Shown piece by piece: positions 1 through 9,596 of a stretch of DNA of 64,000 nucleotides. This DNA is from Akebia trifoliata (taxonomy: Eukaryota; Streptophyta; Magnoliopsida; Ranunculales; Lardizabalaceae). The notes below the pieces were generated by a model. The model was not told the origin of the DNA and ran no database searches. It saw nothing but the letters and a program-made list of their open reading frames with translations. Where the stretch lies: contig CM030718.1 of NCBI GenBank assembly GCA_017979445.1, positions 23,741,021-23,805,020 of the forward strand, given 5' to 3'. Each line of letters opens with the position of its first letter. Within the stretch, counting starts at the first letter, position 1. The position numbers and the translations under genes were made by a program.

Positions 1-697
1 AGAACTAGAGATTAAGAAAATATTGTCCATAAACTCAGAGTTGGATGGTTGAAATGGAGGTCCACATTTAGAATCCTATGAGACAGATCCATAATTGAGG
101 TTTGTTAGGACTTATGGAAGAAGATAAACAGGAGAACTTTTGAATGGAAGGACCATTCTATGCAGAAAGTCATTATAAGTGTTTTGGATGTTGTGTTGTA
201 TTGGTGTAAAATAGACATAAAGAATGGTCAAACTCCTGCAGGGACACCACCACCCTCATTACCTCCTCCATGTTATGCCCTGCACTCTCTGGGTAGACGA
301 AGTTCAGCTTAACCTGAACACCAACCCCCTCCAATACAAAAACAATTTCCCAAAGTAAATAGGCTTATTTTCTTGGAACATAGAAAAATAAAAATAAAAA
401 TTGGTATTACCCATCATAGGAAATAAAAGGTTTTGAGCTCGATTTTATATAAATACTTTATGGTGGCAATAGAGGTCTATTGTACAGAAACAGAAAAGAA
501 AAAAATACATAGAAACAAACACACAGAACCCAAGGATTTATGTGGTTTGGTAAATGGTAATTACCTACAAGAAGAGCTTACAATCTACTATCAACAATGA
601 TAAGTTGTAAGATCTGAAATCTCTCAGCTACCAAAAAAAACTGACAGAGCAATCAAAATGATAATTGTGTTTGGTAACACTTCTAAAGTCTGGAAAC
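1..697. other. No recognisable gene; AT-rich noncoding sequence
   Basis: I see no extended open frame or known domain here. Positions ~480-690 have the flavour of transposon-derived leader sequence, but no termini or primer site can be shown. It abuts the TAA target duplication of the element at 701. Confidence 0.5.
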
Positions 698-700
698 TAA

Positions 701-1997
701 GTAGGAGTTTGGATAGGACTCCTTGGCTACTTCTGACTCTTGCGGGGAGTTAGAAGTCGTTTGGATGCGTTTTGATGAACAACTCCTTCGAAGAGTTACT
801 CCGCGCAAGAGCAAGAAATTACTCTTTGTGAAGAAGTCGAGAAAACCTATTTCTCAAAACTCATCTTGCGGGGAGTCAAAATCTAACGGTTCGTTTTACC
901 AAAATACCCTTAACTTTATTAATTTTCTATGAAAATATTCCTAATTCATTTGCCCTTAAATCAAATGAAAGAAACATTTATTAATAGTTAAAAAAAAAAA
1001 TTAATTTTGAGTATAATGGATTTAAACACATTATATTAATATTTAATATTTAAAATATTATATTATATTATATTAGTATTTATTATGTTATATTATATTA
1101 ATATTTATAGTTAAACACATTATATTAATATTAATATTTAAAATATTATATTATATTATATTAATAATTATAGTTAAAATGTCAAAAACAATATAGTTTG
1201 AAAGCATATTATGACACTAAAAGACAGTCTGTCAATTTTTTTTTTTAAATTTTGAGTATAATGGATTTAAACACATTATATTAATATTTAATATTTATTA
1301 TATTATATTATATTAATATTTATAATTAAAATGTCAAAAACAATATAGTTTGAAGGCATATTATGACATTAAAAGACAGTCTGTCAATTTTTTTTTTTTT
1401 AATTTTGAGTATAATGGATTTAAACACATTATATTAATATTTAATATTTAAATATTATATTATATTATATTAATATCTATAGTTAAAATGTCAAAAACAG
1501 TATAGTTTGAAGGCATATTATGACACTAAAAGACAGTTTGTCAATTTTTTTTTTAATATTATGTCATACTATGTCAAAAACAGTTTGTCAATTTTTTTTT
1601 TAAAATTTTGAGTATAATGGATTTAAACATATTATATTAATATTTAATATTTAAAATATTATATTATATTATATTAATATTTATTATATTATATTATATT
1701 AATATTTATAGTTAAAATGTTAAAAACAGTATAGTTTGAAGGCATATTATGATACTAAAAGATAAAAAACAGTAACTGGTATAATATAAGGGTATTCTGG
1801 TCTTTTTTCTAGAAGTCATGAGAAGTCAGTATGGTTCCCAAACAGACTTCCAGTACAAAAGTACTTCTGCCAGTACTTCACAGAGTTGATTGCCAAACGC
1901 CCTTTCTACACAGAATTACTTTTCCAGCTCCTCCATAGAGTACTTCAGCTCCTGTTCTTTGGAAGAGTAGTTCTGTTCCTGGTATCCAAACAGGCCC
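701..1997. mobile_element. Harbinger-like non-autonomous DNA transposon with TAA target duplication
   Basis: The right end reads as the inverse of GGGCCTGTTTGGATACC and the left end is a decayed match (GTAGGAGTTTGGATAGGA). TAA flanks both ends (698-700 and 1998-2000), the 3-bp duplication typical of PIF/Harbinger elements. Subterminal sequence on both sides is rich in AGTACTTCT-like motifs shared with the shorter relative at 8790-9190. The 1.3-kb length is mostly an internal AT-rich repeat array (1003-1790). No transposase frame exists, so movement would have needed enzyme in trans. The left TIR is imperfect; a hAT origin is less likely given the 3-bp duplication. Confidence 0.72.
1003..1790. 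repeat. Internal AT-rich tandem repeat of the Harbinger-like element (4 copies)
   Basis: Four copies begin at about 1003, 1248, 1401 and 1604 with the shared start AATTTTGAGTATAATGGATT. Each continues through TTATATTAATATTTA blocks to GTATAGTTTGAAGGCATATTATGACACT. Unit length varies (245, 153, 203 bp) because the ATATTATATT sub-block expands and contracts. The array accounts for more than half of the host element. Confidence 0.85.
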
Positions 1998-2000
1998 TAA

Positions 2001-2743
2001 ATATCTGACTTCAGAAGTTTTATCCAGCAACACACAGTAAAACTCTCACCCTCTTTCTTGATTTAGCCTCTTGAAGTCCAACTTAGGAATATTAGGTACC
2101 TCACAATAACATCGTTAATGAAGAAAATGAATAAAACCATTCTATAAAGAATGATTTGATTCAGCACTGCAACACTCACATGTCCTCTCTGATCAATATT
2201 TGGCACACCAACACACAAACACCACAAATTGATCTAAAATAAAGTTTCGATTCCCAAACAGAACTCAAATTGATGAATATGAAAGATAATCAGATCTAAA
2301 ATTGAGCTTAAAGAAGGGTAAGAAAGGCAAGAACTCATGTTCAAAACTGAAATTAAAGAGATATAACAGCTAGATCATGATATAAAACTCCATAACCAAA
2401 CCCTAAAACATGCTTTAACATTGAAGAAAACATTTGAAACCCTAAATTAATTAAGGAAAATCAGAAATTCAATAAAAAACTTTGACATACCTGAAGATTC
2501 GATCACAAGCCAAGCAAATGGAGGGAGATCGAACAAATCACTAAAACCTTCGATCAAACTCCGATCGATTCTGCCCTAAATCACTAAAACCTTCGATCAA
2601 AATCACAGATTCTGTAGTGAGAGATCGAGCGCAGGTCTTTCGATCAAACTCCGATCGATTTACCTTCTAAATCGGAACTTAGAAGAAGATGACTTCAAAC
2701 TTATTGAAATCGGTATAGCGTTGAGTAAGAAACAGATAGATTC

Positions 2744-2776
<33 letters not shown>

Positions 2777-2918
2777 TAACAGACAGATTCGAGATAGATT
2801 GAGAAGAACGACAGATTCGACAGAGAGCGAGAGTGAGAGTGAGATAAGAGCAGAGAGAGAGAGAGAACCGAGCGAGAGAGAAATCTGAAATAAAAAAAAA
2901 AAACAAAAAATGTTTGTT
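2001..2918. other. Noncoding; leader-like sequence with (GA)n tract
   Basis: Read on the minus strand, this is a CT-rich leader, then repeated GATCGAAGGTTTTAGTGATTT blocks (~2530-2620), then AT-rich intron-like sequence. It resembles the plus-strand leader just inside the CACTA element at 3691. A (GA)n microsatellite lies at about 2750-2770. The open frames across the GA/CT tracts are low-complexity artefacts. It may be the interior of the CACTA element whose end is at 3063, but the far terminus is not visible. Confidence 0.45.
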
Positions 2919-2944
2919 AGAGTGGCTATTGGCACCCCAAATTT

Positions 2945-3063
2945 TACTTATTTCGTTGAACGACGCTTAAACGATGGTTAACATCTGTCGCAATTAACGA
3001 CTGCCTTTAACAGTCGTTTTTAGCGCAAATGGGGCGTCGCCAAATCCGCAATATGACGTAGTG
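2945..3063 (-). mobile_element. CACTA transposon terminus (minus strand), partner end not found
   Basis: On the minus strand the sequence starts CACTACGTCATA at 3063. This matches the first 12 bases of the element starting at 3691, and subterminal motifs such as AAAAACGACTGTTAAAGGCAG follow. The base triplet after it is GAT, as for the element at 3691. The two termini face away from each other, 627 bp apart. No matching left end with GAT was found, so this is a truncated or rearranged copy. Positions ~2919-2945 next to it match one end of another MITE family (TGGCACCCCAAATTTTACTTA). Confidence 0.6.
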
Positions 3064-3629
3064 GATAGAACCTTTCAAGCTGGCCAAGTTAATTTAGTCA
3101 ACTATTATTCCAAGTTGAAGCCTCAAGGAACATTTTAATGGTTTCATCATAAGTGAATACATTTACGATTGGAGATTTCTATGAATTTTCCCTCCTCAAA
3201 ATCATAAATGAAGGCAATATTGATGGTTCACCACCAAAGAAGTGGGCCATCAAGTTTGAAAGTTCTTGATGAGTTTCCTTACCCTCTCTATCTATCGACA
3301 AGCCCGGCTAATAATAATAATAACAATGAGTAAAGGAAAAAAAAATTCTATTTCCATCGAACCGATGAGATGGGAAGCTACTTTCTAGGGATGGACTGCC
3401 TACCCTCTCAGCCGTAGAAATGCGTGAAGTATAAAATCTAGATTAGGATTATATTAGATTATCAATTAATGTGTTGTTTGGCCAACATGACAATTCATGT
3501 GGGCTCATCGACTTTTACAATTATTGTGGTTGTTTTGTGGTTCTAGGTTACTATTTCGAGGAGAAAAAACACAGGGCTTTAATCCAAAGGTTTATGAATT
3601 TAGTTTTTCAGTCACCAAGTAAAAAAAAA
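3064..3629. other. Noncoding spacer between two CACTA termini
   Basis: No gene is recognised. The stretch separates the outward-facing CACTA ends at 3063 and 3691 and holds no long open frame. Confidence 0.45.
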
Positions 3630-3690
3630 AAGGTTTTTTAAGTAAGACTATCCTTATTAAGTTAGTAAGATTTCAAATCTTACCAAGGAT
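3630..3690. mobile_element. Left part of palindrome-ended MITE (family A copy 1), split by the CACTA insertion
   Basis: It contains GTAAGATTTCAAATCTTAC, a perfect 19-base palindrome that marks the end of family A. The remainder of this copy resumes at 8421, after the 4.73-kb CACTA element. Other copies lie at 31045-31440, 34590-35170 and 35955-36885. Confidence 0.65.
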
Positions 3691-3894
3691 CACTACGTCA
3701 TAATGGGTAAAGAGCGACGCAATTTTGCGGAAAAAACGATAGCTTTGAGCCGTCGTTTTAAGCAACGGATTCCCACAGTCGCTAATCCACCAAAAAGATA
3801 CTTTTCTGCCTCAAACTCGACTCGACTCAGGCGTTTTTTCGTTTGACTAACTCGTATCGATATTATTGACTCAAACTCGACTCACACACTCAAT

Positions 3895-4210
3895 TTTATC
3901 GATCGACTCTCTTTGTCTCTCTCTCTTTCTCGACTTTCTCTGTCTCTCTCTTTTACTCACTGGTTTTTCTTCGATCGAATCTCTCTCTCTCTCTCTCTCA
4001 CTCTCACTCACTGGTTTTTCTTCGATCGAATCTCTCTGTCTCTCACTCACTGGTTTTGTTCGATCGAATCTCTCTCTTCCACTCACACTTGTTTTCGTTC
4101 GATCGATTCTCTCTCGTTCACTCACACTAGATTTAGTTCGATCGACTCTCTTTCACTCACAGAATCGATCTGATTTTGAACATTAATTCTTCACTCGATC
4201 TCTCACTCAC
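3895..4210 (+). repeat. CT-rich leader with repeated ACTCACTGGTTTT / TCGATCGAATCTCTCT blocks
   Basis: About six imperfect units of TCTCTC plus ACTCACTGGTTTTTCTTCGATCGA lie just inside the CACTA left end. They are followed by an AGGGTTT motif and a possible splice donor (GAAGAAAGAGGTACGG near 4345). This looks like the 5' leader of the transposon transcript. The open frames on both strands here are low-complexity by-products. Confidence 0.6.
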
Positions 4211-4399
4211 TGGATCTCGACTTTTGAAGAAAAATAACTAGGGTTTCCAGACGCAATCATATTTCAAAATCATTGATCTAGGACTTTGATCTCTCACTCG
4301 ATTCTCTCAAATTACCAGCGTCATCTTTAGTAGATTTGAAGAAGAAAGAGGTACGGATTCGCCCATCTCAAATTATTTCTTTCGTTTGAAGGCATTAAA

Positions 4400-7190
4400 G
4401 GTTTTTAATTAATATTATGTTGGAAAATAACCTTATTTGAATCGCCTATTCCTGATTTCTAATAGTAGCAATTCATATCATGTTCACAGAACTAAGATCC
4501 ACCAACAAATCCCTAGCCACGATTGAGTTTTTTAACACTATTGTGACTAAACAACTAGAAGTTAATTTAAAACTAATATTTGAAAGAATTTAGTAGTTCT
4601 AATGTGTTCATTTCTGGGGGAATGTTTTGGAAAACTTGTAAAATGAGACTAGCTGGGGAAGTATCCAATTTAAGCAGTAGGTAGATGATCTACTCTTGTT
4701 GAAATTATTTGTTTAATCTAGTATGTCCACATTGCCAAATTATTTGTTGAAATTGGGAAATCTACTCTTGTTAAGATTGGTGTTTCACATTTTAATAAAA
4801 TTATAATATATGAACTCCCTTATACGAACTCTCTCCATTTTAACAATCAAACTCTGGTTCTATGGGCAACATCTTCCCCAATCTCTAAATCCTTTTTATA
4901 TAATAGTCTTACAGCTAATAGTAAAGATATAAGAAAACAAAAAATGTGACTTGCACGGAGCGTTAGGGTATAGAGTAAGAGTACCCCATAAGGGATGTCA
5001 TAATGGATCACCAGACTTAAAGAAATAGAAAATGAGGTATATATTGTGAAGAGCGTGACGGAGGGTCCAAACTTCAAACAGGTCTGCCTTTACGTCGTTA
5101 CATTACGTGAAGAATGCGATGACTTAAGATGAACTAAAATCCCACAAGAATACCATTCCTAGCCATCTTTCCTTTCATATTGTGGATATGTTAACAAGTG
5201 GAACGTTCCACTAATTCCTTCTTATAACATTACTTGGCTATCATCAATCTGGACCATCAACAAGTGGTGGACCCATTTGATTGGGTTGATTGCAAAGATA
5301 GTTATAGCCACATTGACAGTTACAACAGCTTTACTCTATTGTGGCCCCACATAATTTTGGTCTGTGGTCTGTGGTCTGTATGGACTGAATATGTATCACT
5401 TTCTGGTTCATATATTTCCAATTTAGTTAGTACACATGTGTTAGCTGTTAGATCACATGAGGTACATTTCAAATGAATCCAGACCTTAATAATGAACCTT
5501 ATTCGTTCCACTTCGATTTCAATCTAAGCCACATCTACGACTGTAACTGTATTGGATCAAATCTACTGATCCGATAATAATTTCGAATCAGGATCAATGA
5601 TATGGTATTAGTAAGTACCATTTGCAAACTTGCTTGTATTACAATTATTAGGATTTATGTAAGATTAAAATACATGTGAAATTGAACAAGCGTGTTGTAC
5701 ACAACTTTCTCTCTACACGTGCATTTCACGTGCCATTTGCTTGTATGTTAAAAACGAAAGATCAACAAACATCGGCGTAAGCCACTCCATTTTAGTCAAC
5801 TTTTCTTCTAGAATTTTCTCACTCACCAATCACTTTTGCTCATTTAATACACATGGCATCATGCCATTGGTTCATCAGCTTAGCACATAACTTTCAAAAC
5901 AGCAAATCTCTGTTCAAAATAGTAGGTTCGTCACCCAGCATCACATATCATACTTTGGCCCACCATAATACCCATTCTTACTGTCCATGTTTCCCACACT
6001 AAAGAAAAAAGATAGTGCCCATGTTAAGCTCATCTGCTGATCCAAGATTCAAGATTTGGATTTCACATGTAAACAGTGGTGTCTAAAGGGTTGAAAATGA
6101 AGATCCTTGTTCATTGCAGACTCAATTATTTTCCCTTCCTCTATATATAATTCACTAAATTATAAATATTCTTAGAATAATTTCTTACATCGTTAGCTAA
6201 CTCCTTAAAATCCCACGAATTACGGACAAATCTAGCCTTAGTTTCAAGGAAAAAATGGTGACAAATTGTGGACAATACATGTGAAATCACATCAATGACT
6301 TGAGAATTGCAGATTTGAAACAAAATGTGGGATCAAATCTGGTTCATGACCATGGGATTAATGGAAGTTGGTTCAATCTCACCCACTTATGAACCTAGTT
6401 AAATGCTATACCAACTTGATCAAATTTTACAAGTGGGCTGAATCTGTCATGGTAGTCCATACTGGGAACTTGGTTGAATCCTTTTATAATAAGGCTGGTT
6501 TTGTATTTTAATTTAATGGTAGAGCAATTAATTTGCATGGAGTTTCAATATAAACCCCCATTTGTCAAAAAGGATATATTGTTTATAGTTGATAAATTCA
6601 AGCTAGGCAATATGTCCAAGTTCCTTGTCACATGCACAGATTTCAGTGGGATACATAGTACCACACGATAGATAGTTAATGATATTCTAATGTTCACTTT
6701 TCTGTCTCTAAAAACTTGGGATACATTGTACCACACTATTTTAATTAGCAACTTCCGTATTGTTTACTTTTTATGTACTCTAATATGTCATACAATAATA
6801 ATGGAAGTTGAAGGCCCACACACTCGAATAGTGATGAGGAGGTTAAACACCATTTTGTTCATTCTTTTTGGGACTGATTTATCATGAAAAAGGCAATAAA
6901 CTTTTTAGATATGCATGCCTAAACCTAAAGAATGATGATGATAATACACTGGTGTGATGTGGCGTGGGATTCGTTCTCTCTTTTCCACTCCCCTCATCCA
7001 ACTTTTTTTCCATCTTAATTTGCACTAGCTAGCTAGCATCACTTTTGGCTTTCTTTTATTTAAGATATTATTTGAAGGTAGGGCATCGTCATCAATAATA
7101 AATCCATATTTCATTTACATTTTACCTTTATTTTCGCTTTTTATTCACTTTTTTTCATCAATAATAAATTCATTTGTATTTTCATTCGTA
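4400..7190. other. CACTA interior, no coding sequence recognised
   Basis: Nearly 2.8 kb of AT-rich sequence between the leader and the transposase remnant. Only short open frames occur and none carries a known motif. It may include introns or captured noncoding host DNA. Confidence 0.5.
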
Positions 7191-7194
7191 GAAA

Positions 7195-7584
7195 ATGTCT
7201 TCCTCGTCTACGCCCCCAAACAAAGAATGAATGACGGCACTAAGACTATCTGTTGAATACTTAGAAGGAGTTAATTCATTTTTTAGATTTATAAGAGAGA
7301 ATACACATAAATTGGGGAGTGATGATTGGTATTGTTGTCATTGTCTTAAATGTCGTAATCTTGTAGGAAGAAAAAAAACACTTAAAGATATTTATACACA
7401 TTTAATATGTGATGGTATAGATACTTCCTTCACGACATGGATCTATCACGGAGAAATCCCCATAAGTGATGTCAATATCGATATTGCTTCATCTACTAGT
7501 AATCGTAATGAAGATGCATCCCCAAGAATGGTTGATATGGTAAATGACATATTTGAACGTATTCATGATGAGGATAATGCTTGA
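7195..7584 (+). pseudogene. CACTA transposase-associated domain, nonsense-mutated fragment
   Basis: An ATG at 7195 starts 11 codons, then an in-frame TGA at 7228-7230 precedes a 117-residue open frame. That frame shows the layout of the plant transposase-associated domain (Pfam Transpos_assoc): YLEGVNSFFRF near its start, a CCHCLKCRN zinc-like cluster (residues ~32-42), HLICDGID, and WIYHGE (residues ~70-75). The family usually has Trp where the TGA stands, so a single-base TGG-to-TGA change is the likely lesion. The catalytic transposase that normally follows is missing. In intact elements this domain lies N-terminal to the transposase; its exact role is unsettled. Confidence 0.8.
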
Positions 7585-7709
7585 ATCGAGACGTGGACTC
7601 TTATGAAGATCCATTTGTATTTGAGAAAAGAATGAATGAAGATGTTTTAACTACAACATTACGAGATGATATCATAAAAGATGATCACCAAGGAAGAAGT
7701 AGCATCCAT

Positions 7710-7913
7710 GCTTCGAATCATGGAAACATTGAACTTGCAAAAATAGCGGCTAAGAATGTGTATGAGCTCGAGCTTGAGAGTGCAGGGAGCTGCTTGTTGT
7801 TGTCGAACTTATACGCGGATAATGGTGATTGGGGCGACGTTGAAAGGTTGAAGAAGATAATGAAGAGGAGGTTGAGAAGAAATAATGGGTGCAGTTGGAT
7901 AGAGATTAGATAA
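7710..7913 (+). pseudogene. Captured PPR-protein E-motif fragment inside the CACTA element
   Basis: The frame reads HGNIELAKIAAKNVYELE, then AGSCLLLSNLYADNGDW, then VERLKKIMKRR and GCSWIEIR before a TAA. This is the hallmark E region of plant organellar PPR proteins of the PLS class, where it follows the last PPR repeat in RNA-editing factors. Only about 65 residues are present, with no PPR repeats upstream and no DYW domain downstream. Codon use is less AT-biased than the flanking transposon, fitting a host-gene origin. It is fused in frame to transposon sequence from ~7585. This is best read as a gene fragment captured by the CACTA element, not a functional gene. Confidence 0.82.
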
Positions 7914-8224
7914 CAAGTGCAGAGAGCATTATCTCCCAAATTTCTTCCATAGGAATCTGAACTCATTTATGGAACCATTTTCATTAAGTGATACCCAAAC
8001 TATTACAATCGAGGGGAAGTCATTGTCATATCCCCTTAATTTGTTGTGACATTGTAGGGTCTTCTATTGGATCTCACATTCTTTTTAATAAAAAAATTAT
8101 TACATTAAAATGGATAATAGAAATGATGATACAGCTTCAATTTGCACTTTTTAGATATTGAATAATTTTTTAATTTATAAAAAAAAAAATTTAATTTATT
8201 AAAAAAAAAAACTCGTATTGTAAA

Positions 8225-8410
8225 TAAACAACTGTTAAAGACTATCGTTTTTCCGACTGTCAAAAATAGTCGTTTTAACTGTCATTTTTTCCGACTATCA
8301 CTAACAGTCGTTTTGACCATCGTTTTTTCCGACTGTCAAAGACAGTCGTTTTTTAAAAACCACTTCTTTTTAAACAACTTTTTTTTTGGCTGTAGGGGCA
8401 GTCGTTTTTT
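8225..8410. repeat. CACTA right subterminal repeats
   Basis: Several direct and inverted copies of GACTGTCAAAGACAGTCGTTTT occur in under 200 bp, including short perfect palindromes (ACTGTCAAAGACAGT). In characterised CACTA elements such subterminal repeats bind the TNPA-like protein. Similar motifs recur near the termini at 3063 and 3691. Confidence 0.7.
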
Positions 8411-8420
8411 ACGCATAGTG

Positions 8421-8786
8421 GATCCTTAAGCTCACCATGTGGCAACCAAAAACATGATCTGATATGATAGAATTGTAGAGGACAAAATTCTATGAGATTT
8501 GAAAAAAAAAAAAATTTTAAGTTTTTTTTTTCATTGTTGAATTTTAAATTTAAATTTTGGAGTTGCCGTCCATTTTCAAAACCTTTGATCAAGCCCATTT
8601 TTTTTGTTTTTTTTTTTCAAACTTTTTACTTATTTATTTATTTATTTTTGGATCTTACTTTTACATGAAAACTAGAGGGCTGTGGTGTTGGATAGCCAAT
8701 GTGGCAACATTTGAGCACAACAACTCTTAGTAAGATTTAAAATCTTACTAAGTTAGTGAGGAAAGTGTTTTCCTTTTATCAAAATC
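8421..8786. mobile_element. Right part of family A MITE copy 1, ending in a hairpin
   Basis: It resumes after the CACTA insertion with GATCCTTAAGCTCACCATGTGG and runs to CTTAGTAAGATTTAAAATCTTACTAAGTTAGT. That is the inverse of the left end at 3645-3690. Its body (CATGATCTGAT, AATTCTATGA, AATTTTGGAGTT, AGGGCTGTGGTGTTGGAT, AATGTGGCAA) is shared with the other family A copies. Confidence 0.75.
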
Positions 8787-8789
8787 TGA

Positions 8790-9190
8790 GGGCTCGTGTG
8801 GATACAGGAGCCAGAAGTACTTAGAACATAAGTACTCTCAAGAAGTATTGTTTGGAGTAGTTCTGATAGAATTTTGTATTTGGATGCAGGTTTTGAGAAG
8901 TACTTCTGACAGAGTTTTATGTTTTGATGAGTTGACGAGGGATATATCGAGTAAAATGTAAAATCTCGTGAGGGTATAATTAAAATTGCAACTTATATTT
9001 GACGGACAAAATTGCTCCGCACAAAAACAGTTTTGAGAAGTACTGGTCTCGGTACTTCTCTCAGAAGTACTATTTTTACTCTTTTACAGAATTACTTCTC
9101 CAAGTGCTTATGTATCCAAACGATTGATAGAGTGCTTCTAACTCCCCACAAGAGCCAGAATTACTTGAAGAAGTCAATCCAAACATGCCC
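8790..9190. mobile_element. Harbinger-like MITE with TGA target duplication
   Basis: Ends are GGGCTCGTGTGGATACAGG and the inverse of GGGCATGTTTGGATTGACT. TGA flanks both sides (8787-8789 and 9191-9193). Subterminal AGTACTTCT and GAAGTACT motifs match the larger element at 701-1997, so the two belong to one family. At 401 bp it has no coding potential. Confidence 0.75.
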
Positions 9191-9265
9191 TGATTTTCTT
9201 TCTGTGGAATCTAGGGCTGTGTGTCAGATTGCAAACAATCCTTCATAAGATTTGAAATCTCACTA

Positions 9266-9377
9266 GAGAGCCGCTATTGGCACTCCACCTTTTACTTAAT
9301 ACAACCCAACTAAAAATAGAGAAATAAGTGAATGGTTGAAAATAGTTAAAAGTTGGGGTGCCAATAGAAGTTCTCTC
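9266..9377. mobile_element. Short foldback MITE, 112 bp
   Basis: GAGAGCCGCTATTGGCACTC at the left is inverted at the right as GGTGCCAATAGAAGTTCTCTC, giving ~30-bp imperfect inverted repeats. The TATTGGCACCCC core also occurs at one end of longer relatives at 9410-9596 and 17211-17395 and beside the CACTA end at ~2925. Confidence 0.65.
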
Positions 9378-9409
9378 ATTTTTTTTTTGCTAGATTTCTA
9401 ATTTTTTGG

Positions 9410-9596
9410 GCTTAGGGTTCATACGAGTCTAATCATAATTATATGTGATGTAACGTTTGGTAAAGTTGAAATAATAAATTGAGCCAAATCTATGTAATGT
9501 TTGAAGAGTATATTTAAATCTTTAATTAAGGTGATAATTAATTTCAGAAATTGGGATGTAATAAGTAAAATTTGGGTGCCAAATACAGATTATTCC
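9410..9596 (-). repeat. Dispersed repeat (family D), minus-strand copy
   Basis: On the minus strand it reads TTTGGCACCCAAATTTTACTT, then ATTACATCCCAATTTCTGAA, an ATTAAAGAT block and ACATTACATA. It matches the plus-strand copy at 17211-17395 in the same order. No coding sequence. Confidence 0.65.

Larger units (their letters stand above)
3691..8420 (+). mobile_element. CACTA (En/Spm-type) transposon, non-autonomous, 4.73 kb
   Basis: It begins CACTACGTCATAATGGGTAA and ends TTTTTTACGCATAGTG, so both ends carry the CACTA motif in inverted orientation. GAT flanks both sides (3688-3690 and 8421-8423), the 3-bp duplication expected for this superfamily. Subterminal regions carry the motif ACAGTCGTTTTT and its relatives. 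Inside are a CT-rich leader (3900-4200), long noncoding sequence, a decayed transposase-associated domain (7195-7584) and a PPR-gene fragment (7710-7913). The TNP2-type catalytic transposase is absent, so the copy is non-autonomous. It inserted into a family A MITE, which continues on both sides. Confidence 0.88.

Noticed and set aside
2660..2935. Ser/Leu-rich frames over the GA/CT tracts (also 3866-4186)
   Set aside because: Low-complexity translation of microsatellite and CT-rich leader DNA.
3166..3420. Possible tRNA or snoRNA-like segment
   Set aside because: No cloverleaf or box motifs could be placed; no tRNA or rRNA was recognised anywhere in the window.
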